Part shown: positions 7,571 through 17,227 of the stretch, in pieces
Position numbering within the stretch: the first letter of the stretch is position 1
Layout: each line of letters begins with the position of its first letter
Source of the DNA: Vagococcus silagei
Lineage (GTDB): Bacteria; Bacillota; Bacilli; Lactobacillales; Vagococcaceae
Length of the DNA stretch: 64,000 bases
Assembly: GCF_004795745.1 (NCBI RefSeq)
Contig: NZ_SDGV01000010.1
Coordinates: forward strand, 62,001-126,000
Reading direction: 5' to 3'
Notes under the pieces: generated by a model
What the model was told of the DNA's origin: nothing
The model's input: only the letters and a program-made list of their open reading frames with translations
Databases searched by the model: none
Program-made: the position numbers and the translations under genes

Positions 7571-8908
7571 ATGAAAAAATTTACAACAAAAGAACAAATT
7601 ATCGAAGTGGTTCAAGCAGAGAATGTTAGATTCTTACGTTTAATGTTTACTGATATTTTAGGTCGTATTAAAAATGTTGAGGTTCCAATTAGCCAATTAG
7701 AGAAAGTTTTAGATAATAAAATGATGTTTGATGGTTCTTCTATTGAAGGATTCGTCCGAATTGAAGAAAGTGATATGTATTTATATCCTGATTTAGGTAC
7801 TTGGATGATTTTCCCATGGGAAAGTGAAAAAGGAAAAGTGGCGCGTTTGATTTGTGATATTTATAAACCAGACGGCACACCTTTTGAGGGCGATCCTCGT
7901 GGTAATTTAAAACGTATTTTAAAAGAGATGACTGATTTAGGTTTTACTGGTTTCAATATTGGACCAGAACCAGAGTTTTTCTTGTTTAAACTAGGAGAAG
8001 ATGGTAAGCCAACCATGCAATTAAATGATAATGGTGGCTACTTTGATTTTGCACCTGTTGATTTAGGTGAAAATTGTCGTCGTGATATTGTACTTGAACT
8101 TGAGAGTTTAGGTTTTGAGGTCGAAGCGTCTCATCACGAGTGTGGACCAGGCCAACATGAAATTGATTTTAAATATGCCGATGCTATTGAAGCTTGTGAT
8201 AATATTCAAACTTTTGAATTAGTTGTGCGTACGATTGCTAGAAAACATGGTCTTCACGCAACCTTTATGCCAAAACCAATCCATGGCATTGCAGGATCAG
8301 GGATGCATGTTAACATGTCTTTATTTGATCAAAATGGCAATGTTTTCTTCGATGAACATGGTGAAGATCAATTAAGCGAAGTCGCGTACCAATTTTTAGC
8401 CGGTTTATTAGAGCATGCGCGTGGTTACACAGCAATCTGTAATCCAATTGTTAATTCATATAAACGTTTGGTTCCAGGCTTTGAAGCCCCTGTTTATGTG
8501 GCTTGGAGTGGGAAGAATCGTTCGCCGTTAGTTCGCGTTCCTAGTTCACGTGGTTTATCAACACGTTTGGAATTACGTTCCGTTGATCCAACAGCTAACC
8601 CTTATCTTGCGATGGCCGTTTTATTATCGGCTGGCTTAGATGGAATAAAAAATAAAAAAACACCACCTGCCGAAGTTAAACGCAATATTTATGTGATGAC
8701 TGAAGAAGAAAGAAAAGAAGCTCAAATCACTGACTTACCTTCAACCCTTCATAATGCAGTCAAAGCCTTAAGAAAAGACGAAGTAGTTCGTGGATCTTTA
8801 GGCGAGCATATTTATCGTAATTTTGTCGAAGCTAAGAAAATGGAGTGGTCAGCATTCCGTGAGCAAGTTTCTGAATGGGAACGAGAACAATACTTAGAAC
8901 AATATTAA
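7571..8908 (+). CDS. glnA: Type I glutamine synthetase
   Basis: Makes glutamine from glutamate, ammonium and ATP; dodecameric and cytosolic. In Bacillus the feedback-inhibited enzyme activates GlnR. It has 445 residues, the normal length for the GlnR-partnered class. Visible motifs are [10 protein letters not shown] (the D50-S loop), the catalytic block with [22 protein letters not shown], and the NPYLAMA region. The ATG at 7571 is the only sensible start, but its ribosome site is odd: AAAGAGG abuts the ATG and AGGAGAG lies 14 nt away. It lies 28 nt after glnR. Confidence 0.97.
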   Translation: MKKFTTKEQIIEVVQAENVRFLRLMFTDILGRIKNVEVPISQLEKVLDNKMMFDGSSIEGFVRIEESDMYLYPDLGTWMIFPWESEKGKVARLICDIYKPDGTPFEGDPRGNLKRILKEMTDLGFTGFNIGPEPEFFLFKLGEDGKPTMQLNDNGGYFDFAPVDLGENCRRDIVLELESLGFEVEASHHECGPGQHEIDFKYADAIEACDNIQTFELVVRTIARKHGLHATFMPKPIHGIAGSGMHVNMSLFDQNGNVFFDEHGEDQLSEVAYQFLAGLLEHARGYTAICNPIVNSYKRLVPGFEAPVYVAWSGKNRSPLVRVPSSRGLSTRLELRSVDPTANPYLAMAVLLSAGLDGIKNKKTPPAEVKRNIYVMTEEERKEAQITDLPSTLHNAVKALRKDEVVRGSLGEHIYRNFVEAKKMEWSAFREQVSEWEREQYLEQY

Positions 8909-8920
8909 TTCTATAATTAT

Positions 8921-8969
8921 GAACACCGCATGCGAAATTTTTTTGATTTCGACTGTGGTGTTCTTTTTT
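8921..8969 (+). terminator. Terminator of glnRA
   Basis: GAACACC (8921-8927) pairs with GGTGTTC (8957-8963), with additional pairing inside the loop, then six T. Confidence 0.8.
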
Positions 8970-9070
8970 ATGATAGCTTTTTTAATCTTACCTAAAAACC
9001 GTTTTCTTTTTTTTAGATTCATGTATAATGTATTAAAATATGTAGAACATATCACAAGGAGGAGTACGGA

Positions 9071-10087
9071 TTGAACGAAGTTGAAATTCAAAAATTACCC
9101 AAAGTAGAATTACATTGTCATCTAGATGGCTCGGTGGGATTAGAATTATTAAAAACATTAGCAGTTGAGCAAGGTAGAGAAGACTTGGCATTAGAGGAAA
9201 TTGCAATTGTTGGAGAGAATGTGAGTTTGACTGATTATTTGAAGAGTTTTGATTTAATATTGCCACTACTTCAAATTTCATCAGCGTTGACGCGGGCCAT
9301 TGTCGATGTGGCACGTCAGGCTTCATTAGATAGTGTGAAATATCTAGAAATTCGTTTTGCTCCTCGTTTACATTTGCATGGTGAACTGACGCTGACTGAA
9401 GTAATTGAAGCAGTGGTTAAAGGTGCATTAGAAGCTGAAGAAAAATATGATTTAAAAGTAAACCTATTAATTTGTGGTATGAAGCATCATACTGTGGCAC
9501 AAAATGAAGAAGTTTTAGAGACAGTCATCGCTTTAAACCATGATTCAATTGTAGGCTTTGATATGGCAGGAGATGAATCTAATTTTCCTGTGGCTATTTT
9601 TAAAAAATGGTTAGATAAAATTCAAGCCTTAGACTATCCGTTAACGCTTCATGCTGGCGAATGTGGCTGTGCACATAATGTGATTGAAGCCATGAGTGCT
9701 GGTGCTTCACGCATTGGTCATGGCGTTGCAATCATTAATGACCCTGAAGTACTTGCAACAGTTAAAGAACAAGCTGTGCTTTTAGAGATGTGCCCGATTA
9801 GTAATATTCAAACAGGTGCAGTGAATGGTTGGAATAATTATCCGATTCGCCAATTTTTAGATGAAGGTGTGAAATGTTGTATTAATACTGATAATCGTAC
9901 AGTTTCTAATACCAATCTTACAAAAGAGTACTTGGAATTGTATTCTCGCTTTAATCTTTCGCGAAATGATTTTTTAACTTTAAATTTAAATGGTATAGAA
10001 AGCGCGTTTATGCCTGATAAGTTAAAGGAAATTTACACTTTAGATTTTAAAGAAACTTACCTTGAAAAAAATAGTATGAATCAATAA
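9071..10087 (+). CDS. add: Adenosine deaminase
   Basis: Zinc enzyme that deaminates (deoxy)adenosine to (deoxy)inosine for purine salvage. The metal ligands HCHLDGS (H15, H17), the catalytic HAGE motif, GHG and the NTDNR segment near the C-terminal aspartate are visible in order. The 338-residue length is normal. Starts at TTG 9071, with AAGGAGGAG 6 nt upstream. A TATAAT at 9024-9029 is the likely -10, with only a weak -35. No clear terminator follows, so read-through into efp is possible, although efp has its own -10-like sequence. Confidence 0.93.
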   Translation: MNEVEIQKLPKVELHCHLDGSVGLELLKTLAVEQGREDLALEEIAIVGENVSLTDYLKSFDLILPLLQISSALTRAIVDVARQASLDSVKYLEIRFAPRLHLHGELTLTEVIEAVVKGALEAEEKYDLKVNLLICGMKHHTVAQNEEVLETVIALNHDSIVGFDMAGDESNFPVAIFKKWLDKIQALDYPLTLHAGECGCAHNVIEAMSAGASRIGHGVAIINDPEVLATVKEQAVLLEMCPISNIQTGAVNGWNNYPIRQFLDEGVKCCINTDNRTVSNTNLTKEYLELYSRFNLSRNDFLTLNLNGIESAFMPDKLKEIYTLDFKETYLEKNSMNQ

Positions 10088-10167
10088 AAAAATTCTTGAT
10101 AGCATACAAGTTTGTTCGTTTATATGATACAATAATAAGGTATTTGTTATGAAAGGGAGAATAAAAT

Positions 10168-10731
10168 ATGATATCAGCAGTAGATTTAAGAGCAGGCATG
10201 ACATTTGAAAAAGATGGCAAACTGATTAAAGTTTTAGAAGCTAGTCACCACAAACCAGGTAAAGGTAATACAGTAATGCGTATGAAATTACGCGACGTGC
10301 GTAGTGGATCAACAACTGACACTACAATGAGACCTGATGAAAAAGTTAAAAAAGCTCATATTGATAGCAAAGCGGTTCAATTCTTATATAACCAAGAAGG
10401 CGTTGCAAACTTTATGGATTTAGCAACATATGAACAATATGAAATTCCTGTTGAAGTCATTGAAGAGGAATTGAAATATTTATTAGATAACATGGAAGTT
10501 ACAATTCAATTTTATGTTGATGAAGTAGTAGGCGTGAGCTTACCAACATCAGTTGTTTTAGAAGTTGCTGAAACACAACCATCAATTAAAGGCGCAACTG
10601 TAACAGGTTCTGGTAAACCAGCTACTATGGAAACTGGCTTAGTGGTCAATGTTCCTGATTTTATCGAAGTTGGTGAAAAATTAGAAATTAACACGTCTGA
10701 AGGAACTTACATCAAACGTGCTAAAAATTAA
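10168..10731 (+). CDS. efp: Translation elongation factor P
   Basis: Relieves ribosome stalling at polyproline motifs. Three beta-barrel domains in 187 residues. The tip loop of domain I is KPGKGNT with K32 at the position modified in other bacteria, and the C-terminal signature region ([15 protein letters not shown]) is intact. A candidate extended -10 (TGA-TACAAT, 10124-10132) lies upstream, and AAGGGAG precedes the ATG. No modification enzyme gene is visible nearby. Confidence 0.96.
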   Translation: MISAVDLRAGMTFEKDGKLIKVLEASHHKPGKGNTVMRMKLRDVRSGSTTDTTMRPDEKVKKAHIDSKAVQFLYNQEGVANFMDLATYEQYEIPVEVIEEELKYLLDNMEVTIQFYVDEVVGVSLPTSVVLEVAETQPSIKGATVTGSGKPATMETGLVVNVPDFIEVGEKLEINTSEGTYIKRAKN

Positions 10732-10739
10732 GCACTGAA

Positions 10740-10774
10740 GACAAAGTTGCGTGATATGTAACTTTGTCTTTTTA
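10740..10774 (+). terminator. efp terminator
   Basis: GACAAAGTT (10740-10748) pairs with AACTTTGTC (10760-10768), followed by five T. Confidence 0.85.
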
Positions 10775-10824
10775 TCATAACACCACATCAATTTGAAAGT
10801 ACCTTTAACTAAGGAGGCAAGACC

Positions 10825-11715
10825 ATGATAGACAACTTTTTAAACCTGTTAAAGCTAAGTACTTGGGAATCGTTTACAGAGAGCTTGTTCTCTGTAAGTG
10901 CCATTTTTCATGTGATTGATATTTTAGTCGTGTGGTATTTAATATATAAATTACTATCTTTGTTAAATGGTACGAGAGCTATTCAGGTCTTTAAAGGAAT
11001 TGCAATTATCATTGTAATTCGTATTATAAGTGACTTTATTGGATTGAATACTGTGTCGTGGTTAATGAGCCAAGTCATTACATATGGTGCGATTGCGGCA
11101 ATCGTCATTTTCCAACCAGAAGTGCGGCGTGGTTTAGAACATTTAGGCCGTGGGTCATTGATTAGAAGTGGCAGTCAGGATGCTAAAAAAAATCGTGATT
11201 ATTTGATTGACGAACTTGATGAAGCAATTCAATATATGTCAAAAAGAAAAATAGGTGCTTTGATCTGTATTGAGAGAAAAGAGCGTTTAACGGAATATGT
11301 CGAAAGTGGGATTTCATTAGATTCTGATATTTCTAATCAATTACTTATTAATATTTTCATTCCTAACACACCTCTTCATGATGGTGCTGTCGTTATACAA
11401 GGTGAAAAAATAGCATCAGCATGTTCATATCTTCCTTTAACAGAAAATCCAAAGATTCCTAAAGAATACGGTACCAGACACCGTGCTGCAATTGGTTTGT
11501 CAGAGGTTGCTGATGCGTTAACGATTGTGGTATCTGAGGAAACGGGAGATGTCAGTTTAACACTTCGAGATCGCTTCTTACCACATCAAACACGTGATGA
11601 ATATTTGAATATTTTTCATGAAGAGCTGATAGAAAGTGAAGTAGTGGAAAAGAAAAATGTTTTAGTGCAATTTTTAGATAGCTTAAAAATACCGCATCGA
11701 AAGGAGAAAAAGTAA
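10825..11715 (+). CDS. cdaA: Diadenylate cyclase CdaA
   Basis: Membrane enzyme that condenses two ATP into cyclic di-AMP, which controls potassium and osmolyte uptake and cell-wall integrity. Three N-terminal membrane segments (about 28-100) precede the DAC domain, which carries the catalytic motifs DGA (186-188) and RHR (218-220, GTRHRAAIG). The 296-residue length is a little longer than Bacillus CdaA. The start codon has AAGGAGG. It is first gene of cdaA-cdaR-glmM, the conserved Firmicutes operon in which CdaR and GlmM bind and modulate CdaA. Confidence 0.96.
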   Translation: MIDNFLNLLKLSTWESFTESLFSVSAIFHVIDILVVWYLIYKLLSLLNGTRAIQVFKGIAIIIVIRIISDFIGLNTVSWLMSQVITYGAIAAIVIFQPEVRRGLEHLGRGSLIRSGSQDAKKNRDYLIDELDEAIQYMSKRKIGALICIERKERLTEYVESGISLDSDISNQLLINIFIPNTPLHDGAVVIQGEKIASACSYLPLTENPKIPKEYGTRHRAAIGLSEVADALTIVVSEETGDVSLTLRDRFLPHQTRDEYLNIFHEELIESEVVEKKNVLVQFLDSLKIPHRKEKK

Positions 11716-12686
11716 TGGAAAAACAAGAGCGCGTTCCGTGGTTATTAAAAATACTTTCTCTGTTTTTTGCCCTATTACTTTTCTTTAATGCGAACACGCC
11801 ATATAAAGGCTCAGATGGTGGTAGTAAATTAAATGAGTTAGAAGCGACTGCAGAAAATGTTCCTGTAAATGTTACCTACAATCAAGATAAATATTTTATT
11901 TCAGGATATCAACAGACTGTTGATGTGGAACTTAAAAGTGTGAACAAAATTTTATTAGATAAGGAATCTAACGCTGAAACTCGTAGTTTCTCCGTCGTAA
12001 TGGATTTAACAAAATATAAAGAAGGCACTTATGAAGTACCACTTGAAATTGTGGGCAAAACAGGGGCTATTCAAGCAGAAGTTACGCCTAAAAAAGCGCA
12101 CGTAACAATTGAAAAGAAAAAGAAAAACAATTTTAAAGTTGAAGCTGCGGTAGATAATAAAATTTTTGCTCCAGGCTACGAAATGTCCGAGGCAATTGTT
12201 GAACCTGCGACAGTTGAGTTAGCAGCAGGTAATGACACCTTGAATCAAGTGGATCGTGTTATTGCAGGTGTTAGTGACAAGTCAGGCGTCTCTAGTGATT
12301 TCACCTCAAGAGTTAAGTTATATGCGATTAACGATAAGGGGGAGACCCTGGAAGTACAAATTAAACCTGAGAGTGTCCGGGTTGATGTTAAGGTAGATGT
12401 CCCTTCTAAAAAGGTAAAAGTCAACCCTGTTCAGTCTGGTATTATACCAAAGGGGATTAAGAATTTTACGTTTTCTGTAAAAGATGATGAAGTCTCAATC
12501 AAGGGCCCTAAAAAATCTCTCGATGAGATAAATTCATTGGATTTGAAAATCGACACAAGTAATATTCGTGAAACAACAAGCAGTTCTTATTTAGTGGTTG
12601 TACCGAATAATATTAAAGTGGAACCAGACAAGGTGTTTATCACAGTTATTCCACATAGTGAAGAATCAAAAGATAAAAAAGATTAG
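11715..12686 (+). CDS. cdaR: CdaA regulator CdaR (YbbR-domain protein)
   Basis: Extracytoplasmic regulator of CdaA: one N-terminal membrane anchor (about 10-25), then about three YbbR repeats exposed outside the membrane (visible as recurring VPVNV...GY / VDV...VPS blocks). It has 323 residues. The start overlaps the cdaA stop (TAATG), so the two are translationally coupled, and glmM follows 49 nt later. Confidence 0.93.
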   Translation: MEKQERVPWLLKILSLFFALLLFFNANTPYKGSDGGSKLNELEATAENVPVNVTYNQDKYFISGYQQTVDVELKSVNKILLDKESNAETRSFSVVMDLTKYKEGTYEVPLEIVGKTGAIQAEVTPKKAHVTIEKKKKNNFKVEAAVDNKIFAPGYEMSEAIVEPATVELAAGNDTLNQVDRVIAGVSDKSGVSSDFTSRVKLYAINDKGETLEVQIKPESVRVDVKVDVPSKKVKVNPVQSGIIPKGIKNFTFSVKDDEVSIKGPKKSLDEINSLDLKIDTSNIRETTSSSYLVVVPNNIKVEPDKVFITVIPHSEESKDKKD

Positions 12687-12735
12687 ACGATAAAACGAAA
12701 TTTTTCGAAACTTAAAGAAGTAGGAGAAGAAGAAA

Positions 12736-14094
12736 ATGGGAAAATATTTTGGAACAGACGGTGTACGAGGAGTTGCGAATAAAGAGTTAACTCCAGAATT
12801 AGCGTTTAAAATTGGTCGTTGTGGGGGATACGTCCTATGCCAACATCATCAAAATGAAGAATCAAAACCTCAAGTTTTAGTTGGCCGTGATACGCGTATT
12901 TCAGGTCAATTATTAGAGCAAGCTTTAATCTCAGGGTTAATCTCTGTCGGAATTGAGGTCCTTCAATTAGGAGTGATTTCAACTCCTGGTGTATCATATT
13001 TAACACGTACGCAAAAAGCTGCAGCAGGTGTTATGATTTCTGCATCTCATAATCCAGCAGAAGACAACGGTATCAAGTTCTTTGGACCAGATGGATTTAA
13101 GTTAGCTGACGAAGAAGAATTAGAAATTGAAGCTTTATTAGATGCCAAAGAAGATACTTTACCAAGACCGTCAGCTGATGGTTTAGGAACTTTGGACGAA
13201 TATCAAGAAGGTATTCAAAAATATATTGGTTTCTTAAAAGAAACAATCGATGGTGATTTAGAAGGATTATCAGTTTGTGTTGATGGTGCAAATGGTGCGA
13301 CATCTCCAAGTGTTAACTTATTATTCGCTGATTTAGAAACTGACTTCTACACAATGGGCGTTAAACCTAATGGCTTAAATATTAATGACGGCGTGGGTTC
13401 GACTCATCCTGAAGCACTAGCCGAATTTGTTTTAGAAAAACAAGTTGATTTAGGTTTAGCATTTGATGGCGATGGCGACCGTGTGATTGCTGTCGATGAA
13501 AAAGGTCAGATTGTTGATGGTGATAAAATCATTTACATTTGTGGTAAATATCTGAAAGAAAGTGGCCAATTAAATAAAAATACAGTTGTTTCAACTGTTA
13601 TGAGTAATCTTGGCTTCCACAAAGCAATCGATGTTGCTGGCATGAAAACAATCGCGACTCAAGTAGGCGACCGTTATGTTGTTGAGGAAATGAAGAAGAA
13701 TGGTTATAACCTTGGTGGTGAACAATCAGGACACATTATTTTCTTAGACTACAACACAACAGGAGATGGACTTTTATCAGGTATTCAATTGATGAACGTT
13801 ATGAAACATACTGGTAAAAAACTATCTGAATTAGCAGCTGAAATTGAAGAGTATCCACAAAAATTAGTTAACATTCGTGTGAGTGACAAACACGGCGCGA
13901 TGGACGTACCTGAAATTAAAGCTGTCATCGATGAAGTAGAAGCAGAGATGGCTGGTGATGGTCGTGTTCTTGTTCGACCTTCTGGAACAGAACCGTTATT
14001 AAGAGTAATGGCTGAAGCACCTACAACTGATAAAGTAAATTATTATGTTGAAAAAATTGCAGCAGTTGTTGTTGAAAAAATTGGTTTAGATTAA
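12736..14094 (+). CDS. glmM: Phosphoglucosamine mutase
   Basis: Interconverts glucosamine-6-P and glucosamine-1-P on the way to UDP-GlcNAc. The phosphoserine loop is ISASHNP (S104), the metal loop is DGDGDR, and the phosphate-binding RPSGTEP motif is near the C-terminus. Length 452. It follows cdaR in the c-di-AMP operon; in Bacillus, Lactococcus and Staphylococcus, GlmM directly inhibits CdaA, linking wall precursors to c-di-AMP. A terminator follows, and glmS comes next on its own promoter. Confidence 0.97.
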   Translation: MGKYFGTDGVRGVANKELTPELAFKIGRCGGYVLCQHHQNEESKPQVLVGRDTRISGQLLEQALISGLISVGIEVLQLGVISTPGVSYLTRTQKAAAGVMISASHNPAEDNGIKFFGPDGFKLADEEELEIEALLDAKEDTLPRPSADGLGTLDEYQEGIQKYIGFLKETIDGDLEGLSVCVDGANGATSPSVNLLFADLETDFYTMGVKPNGLNINDGVGSTHPEALAEFVLEKQVDLGLAFDGDGDRVIAVDEKGQIVDGDKIIYICGKYLKESGQLNKNTVVSTVMSNLGFHKAIDVAGMKTIATQVGDRYVVEEMKKNGYNLGGEQSGHIIFLDYNTTGDGLLSGIQLMNVMKHTGKKLSELAAEIEEYPQKLVNIRVSDKHGAMDVPEIKAVIDEVEAEMAGDGRVLVRPSGTEPLLRVMAEAPTTDKVNYYVEKIAAVVVEKIGLD

Positions 14095-14102
14095 TAAATG
14101 TA

Positions 14103-14145
14103 AATGGTCAAGTTATCTTACAATGATAGCTTGACCATTTTTTAG
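14103..14145 (+). terminator. Terminator of cdaA-cdaR-glmM
   Basis: AATGGTCAAG with TATC (about 14103-14117) pairs with GATA and CTTGACCATT (about 14125-14139), then six T. Confidence 0.85.
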
Positions 14146-14171
14146 ACCATTATGAAAATATTCCAAAAACA

Positions 14172-14200
14172 TTGACACGTTAATGGTAAAATAGTAATAT
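14172..14200 (+). promoter_or_regulatory. glmS promoter
   Basis: TTGACA (14172-14177), 17-bp spacer, TAATAT (14195-14200). A second candidate is the extended -10 TGG-TAAAAT (14228-14236), which would start transcription about 12 nt before the ribozyme. Confidence 0.7.
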
Positions 14201-14216
14201 TATCTTGTTTCTATAA

Positions 14217-14248
14217 GTATACCAATATGGTAAAATATCTATACCGAT
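14217..14248 (+). promoter_or_regulatory. Two candidate NagR-like boxes upstream of the glmS ribozyme
   Basis: GTATACCAATATGG (14217-14230) and ATCTATACCGAT (14237-14248) share the core CTATACCAA (one mismatch each) with the palindromic site over the nagB start (16361-16374). The core resembles the reverse complement of the published streptococcal and Bacillus NagR (GntR family) dre motif as I remember it. No nagR gene lies in this window. Confidence 0.4.
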
Positions 14249-14254
14249 TTATAA

Positions 14255-14400
14255 GCGCCAGACCTATTCTTAAGAATAGGTGACGAGGAAGGGATTTATC
14301 GAAAGTTCGGCGGGTGATCCCAGGGTCTGCACTCTACACGTTAAACTAAAAGTGCGTTGGAAACGACCATGACAAAATTTTAGCGATGCAGTGGTTATAG
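14255..14400 (+). ncRNA. glmS ribozyme-riboswitch
   Basis: Self-cleaving RNA activated by glucosamine-6-phosphate; cleavage exposes the glmS mRNA to decay. The conserved core is visible in order: the cleavage site before GCGCC at 14255, a P2 hairpin with paired CCTATTCTTAAGAATAGG arms, the GACGAGG block, ATCGAAAGTTCGGCGGG, and the CAGGGT strand. The downstream stems (P3, P4) run to about 14400. The exact 3' boundary is approximate. It lies directly upstream of glmS. Confidence 0.95.
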
Positions 14401-14433
14401 AAACAATTTTAAATAAGAAAGTTGGATTTTTAT

Positions 14434-16242
14434 ATGTGTGGAATTGTCGGTGTTGTCGGAAGTCGTCGTACGAAGGAAATTTTATTAACTGGTCTTACAA
14501 AACTAGAATATCGTGGCTATGATTCAGCTGGAATTCTTGTTGCGCAACCAGAAAGTTATTATCTTAAAAAGACTGCTGGACGTGTCGCAGAATTAAAAAA
14601 ATTAACAGATAGCTTAAATAGCGAGGGAACAGGTATTGGTCATACGCGTTGGGCAACGCACGGGGAACCAACAGAAGAAAATGCGCATCCGCACTTATCT
14701 AAAAGTGGCCGCTTCGGTCTGGTTCATAATGGCGTGATTGAAAATTTTGAGCAATTAAAAAAAGATTATCTTAGTGATATTTATTTAACTGGTGAAACAG
14801 ATACTGAAGTCATTGTGGAAGTCGTTGATTATTTTTCTCGTCAAGGTCAAGAAGGATTTGAAGCATTTTCAAGTATGCTTAAAGTAACGGAAGGATCATA
14901 CGCTTTCGCATTAATCGACCTTGAAAATCCAGAACAAATCTTTTTAGCTAAAAATAAAAGTCCATTATTAATAGGGATTGGAACGGACTGTCATCTTGTT
15001 GGAAGTGACGCGATGGCCATGATTGGTGAAACTGATCGCTTTGTTGAGATTATGGACGGCGAACGTATCATTTTATCAGCATCTGAAATGAAAATCTTTA
15101 ATGCTGCAAACGAAGAAATTAAGCGCGATTTCTATTTAGCTGAAATTGATGCAAATGATACTGAAAAAGGTCTTTATCCTCACTATATGCTTAAAGAGAT
15201 TGATGAACAACCTTCAGTCATGCGTAAAATTATCAGTACATATACTGCTGAAAATGGTTCAGTTGCGATTGATGAACATTTAGTTGAAAAAATTGCCAAA
15301 AGTGATCGCATTTATGTTGTGGCTTGTGGAACAAGTTGGCATGCTGGACTAGTTGGTAAAAAAATGATTGAAGAACTGGCTAATATTCCCGTAGAAGTTC
15401 ATTTAGCCAGTGAAATTGGCTATGATATGCCATTATTATCAGAACGACCATTCTTTATTTTTATTAGTCAGAGTGGTGAAACGGCTGATAGTCGTCAAGT
15501 ACTAGTTAAGGTGAATGAACTTAATTTACCATCATTAACCATTACAAATGTCAAAGGTTCAACCCTTTCACGAGAAGCAGAAAATACTTTGTTGTTACAT
15601 GCCGGACCAGAAATTGCGGTGGCATCGACTAAAGCGTATACTTCTCAAATTGCTGTGATGCTTTATCTTGCTAAAGCAATTGGGGATTACAAAAACTTAA
15701 AACTAGCCAAATCATTTGATATTGCGCACGAACTAGGTTTAGTTGCAAGTGCAATGGATACTTTGGTTTCAGAAAAAGATAAACTGGCTGAAATCAGTCG
15801 TGACTATCTTTTAACAACAAGAAATGCCTTTTATATCGGACGTGGTTTGGATTATGCAGTTTCATTAGAAGGTGCCTTGAAATTAAAAGAAATCTCATAC
15901 ATTCAAACAGAAGGATTTGCGGCCGGTGAATTAAAACATGGTACAATTGCCTTAATTGAAAAAGATACACCTGTTCTAGCGATTATTACGGGTGAAGACA
16001 CAGCAAGTCATACTCGTGGTAACGTGAAGGAAGTGGAAAGTCGTGGGGCGAAAACAATGGTAATCGCGATGGAAGGTTTGCAAAAAGAAGGCGATCAAAT
16101 CATCATCCCTGAACTACATGCACTATTAACGCCACTTGCAACAGTCGTGCCACTACAATTAATATCTTATTTTGCATGTTTACAACGCGATTTAGATGTT
16201 GATAAACCCCGCAATTTAGCTAAAAGTGTAACAGTTGAATAA
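14434..16242 (+). CDS. glmS: Glutamine-fructose-6-phosphate aminotransferase (isomerizing)
   Basis: First committed step of hexosamine synthesis: fructose-6-P plus glutamine gives glucosamine-6-P plus glutamate. The N-terminal glutaminase domain starts MCGIVGVVG, so Cys2 becomes the nucleophile after Met removal; this fixes the ATG at 14434 rather than the TTG at 14422. Two SIS isomerase domains follow (CGTSWHAG, SQSGETADS, and the second around GRGLDYAVSLEGALKLKEISY), and the protein ends in KPRNLAKSVTVE as usual. It has 602 residues. Controlled by the upstream ribozyme and perhaps by a NagR-like repressor. Confidence 0.97.
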   Translation: MCGIVGVVGSRRTKEILLTGLTKLEYRGYDSAGILVAQPESYYLKKTAGRVAELKKLTDSLNSEGTGIGHTRWATHGEPTEENAHPHLSKSGRFGLVHNGVIENFEQLKKDYLSDIYLTGETDTEVIVEVVDYFSRQGQEGFEAFSSMLKVTEGSYAFALIDLENPEQIFLAKNKSPLLIGIGTDCHLVGSDAMAMIGETDRFVEIMDGERIILSASEMKIFNAANEEIKRDFYLAEIDANDTEKGLYPHYMLKEIDEQPSVMRKIISTYTAENGSVAIDEHLVEKIAKSDRIYVVACGTSWHAGLVGKKMIEELANIPVEVHLASEIGYDMPLLSERPFFIFISQSGETADSRQVLVKVNELNLPSLTITNVKGSTLSREAENTLLLHAGPEIAVASTKAYTSQIAVMLYLAKAIGDYKNLKLAKSFDIAHELGLVASAMDTLVSEKDKLAEISRDYLLTTRNAFYIGRGLDYAVSLEGALKLKEISYIQTEGFAAGELKHGTIALIEKDTPVLAIITGEDTASHTRGNVKEVESRGAKTMVIAMEGLQKEGDQIIIPELHALLTPLATVVPLQLISYFACLQRDLDVDKPRNLAKSVTVE

Positions 16243-16251
16243 AATGAATAT

Positions 16252-16286
16252 AAGTTATGGCAAGTATCATGTCATAACTTCTTTTA
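16252..16286 (+). terminator. Weak terminator after glmS
   Basis: AAGTTATG (16252-16259) pairs with CATAACTT (16273-16280), followed by a short T tract interrupted by a C. Confidence 0.55.
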
Positions 16287-16332
16287 ACAGACAAAAATAC
16301 AACATTTGTCATTGTTTTTGTTTTATTTTTAC

Positions 16333-16374
16333 TTGCAAAAGTGGTAAAATCTAATTATAATTGGACTATACCAA
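16333..16374 (+). promoter_or_regulatory. nagB promoter with overlapping NagR-like operator
   Basis: TTGCAA (16333-16338), 17-bp spacer, TATAAT (16356-16361). The near-palindrome TTGGACTATACCAA (16361-16374) covers the predicted start of transcription, a position suited to repression. Confidence 0.7.
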
Positions 16375-16399
16375 ACTGATAAGAAATGGAGCGATAGGT

Positions 16400-17107
16400 A
16401 TGAAAATTATTATTGTAAAAGATCAAGTTGAAGGTGGAAAAGAAGCCTTTAAACTTGTTAAAGAAACTCTAGATTCAGGTAATTTAAAAACATTTGGTTT
16501 AGCGACAGGTAGCACTCCTATTTCGCTCTATGAAGAACTTGTTGCAAGTGATTTAGACTTCACAAGTGTAAATTCAGTTAACTTAGATGAATATATTGGT
16601 TTAAGTGCTGACAATGATCAAAGCTATCATTATTTTATGAAGGAACACTTATTTGATCAAAAACCATTTAAACATAATAATTTACCAAATGGTTTAGCTC
16701 AAAACTTAGCTGAAGAGTGTGCACGTTATGATGAAGTCATCGCGAATAACCCAATTGATATTCAAATTCTTGGTATTGGTGAAAATGCACATATTGGTTT
16801 TAATGAACCAGGGGCCTCATTTGAAGGAACAACTGGCATTGTTGACTTAACAGAATCAACAATCAAAGCTAATAGTCGTAATTTTGAAAAAATTGAAGAT
16901 GTACCAACACGTGCAATCTCAATGGGTATCAAATCAATCATGAGTAGTCGGCAAATTATTTTACTCGCATATGGTGAGAAAAAAGCACAAGCAATCTATA
17001 ACACAGTTAAAGGACCAATCTCTGAAGAGGTTCCAGCAAGTATATTACAAAACCATGAAGATGCTATTTTAATTATTGACGAGGCTGCAGCAAGCTTAAT
17101 TAAATAA
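16400..17107 (+). CDS. nagB: Glucosamine-6-phosphate deaminase
   Basis: Converts glucosamine-6-P to fructose-6-P and ammonium, the catabolic opposite of GlmS. Motifs: GLATGSTP phosphate loop, [10 protein letters not shown] with the catalytic Asp, and [14 protein letters not shown] with the catalytic His/Glu. It has 235 residues, the short Firmicutes form without the allosteric C-terminal extension of the E. coli enzyme. The start at 16400 is chosen by homology; the open frame runs upstream into the promoter. It is next to glmS, so synthesis and breakdown genes face the same pool and may share a regulator. Confidence 0.96.
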   Translation: MKIIIVKDQVEGGKEAFKLVKETLDSGNLKTFGLATGSTPISLYEELVASDLDFTSVNSVNLDEYIGLSADNDQSYHYFMKEHLFDQKPFKHNNLPNGLAQNLAEECARYDEVIANNPIDIQILGIGENAHIGFNEPGASFEGTTGIVDLTESTIKANSRNFEKIEDVPTRAISMGIKSIMSSRQIILLAYGEKKAQAIYNTVKGPISEEVPASILQNHEDAILIIDEAAASLIK

Positions 17108-17139
17108 TAACAAAATATTTAGAAATAAGTTCAAAAAAT

Positions 17140-17175
17140 AAAGTGGTAACCTTTTTGGTGACCACTTTTATTTTT
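17140..17175 (+). terminator. nagB terminator
   Basis: AAAGTGGT (17140-17147) with ACC pairs with GGT and ACCACTTT (17156-17168), followed by T-rich sequence. Confidence 0.75.
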
Positions 17176-17227
17176 AGAGAAAATTCTGTTAAACTAAAAC
17201 TATCAATAATTTATAAAGGAGACTTAT

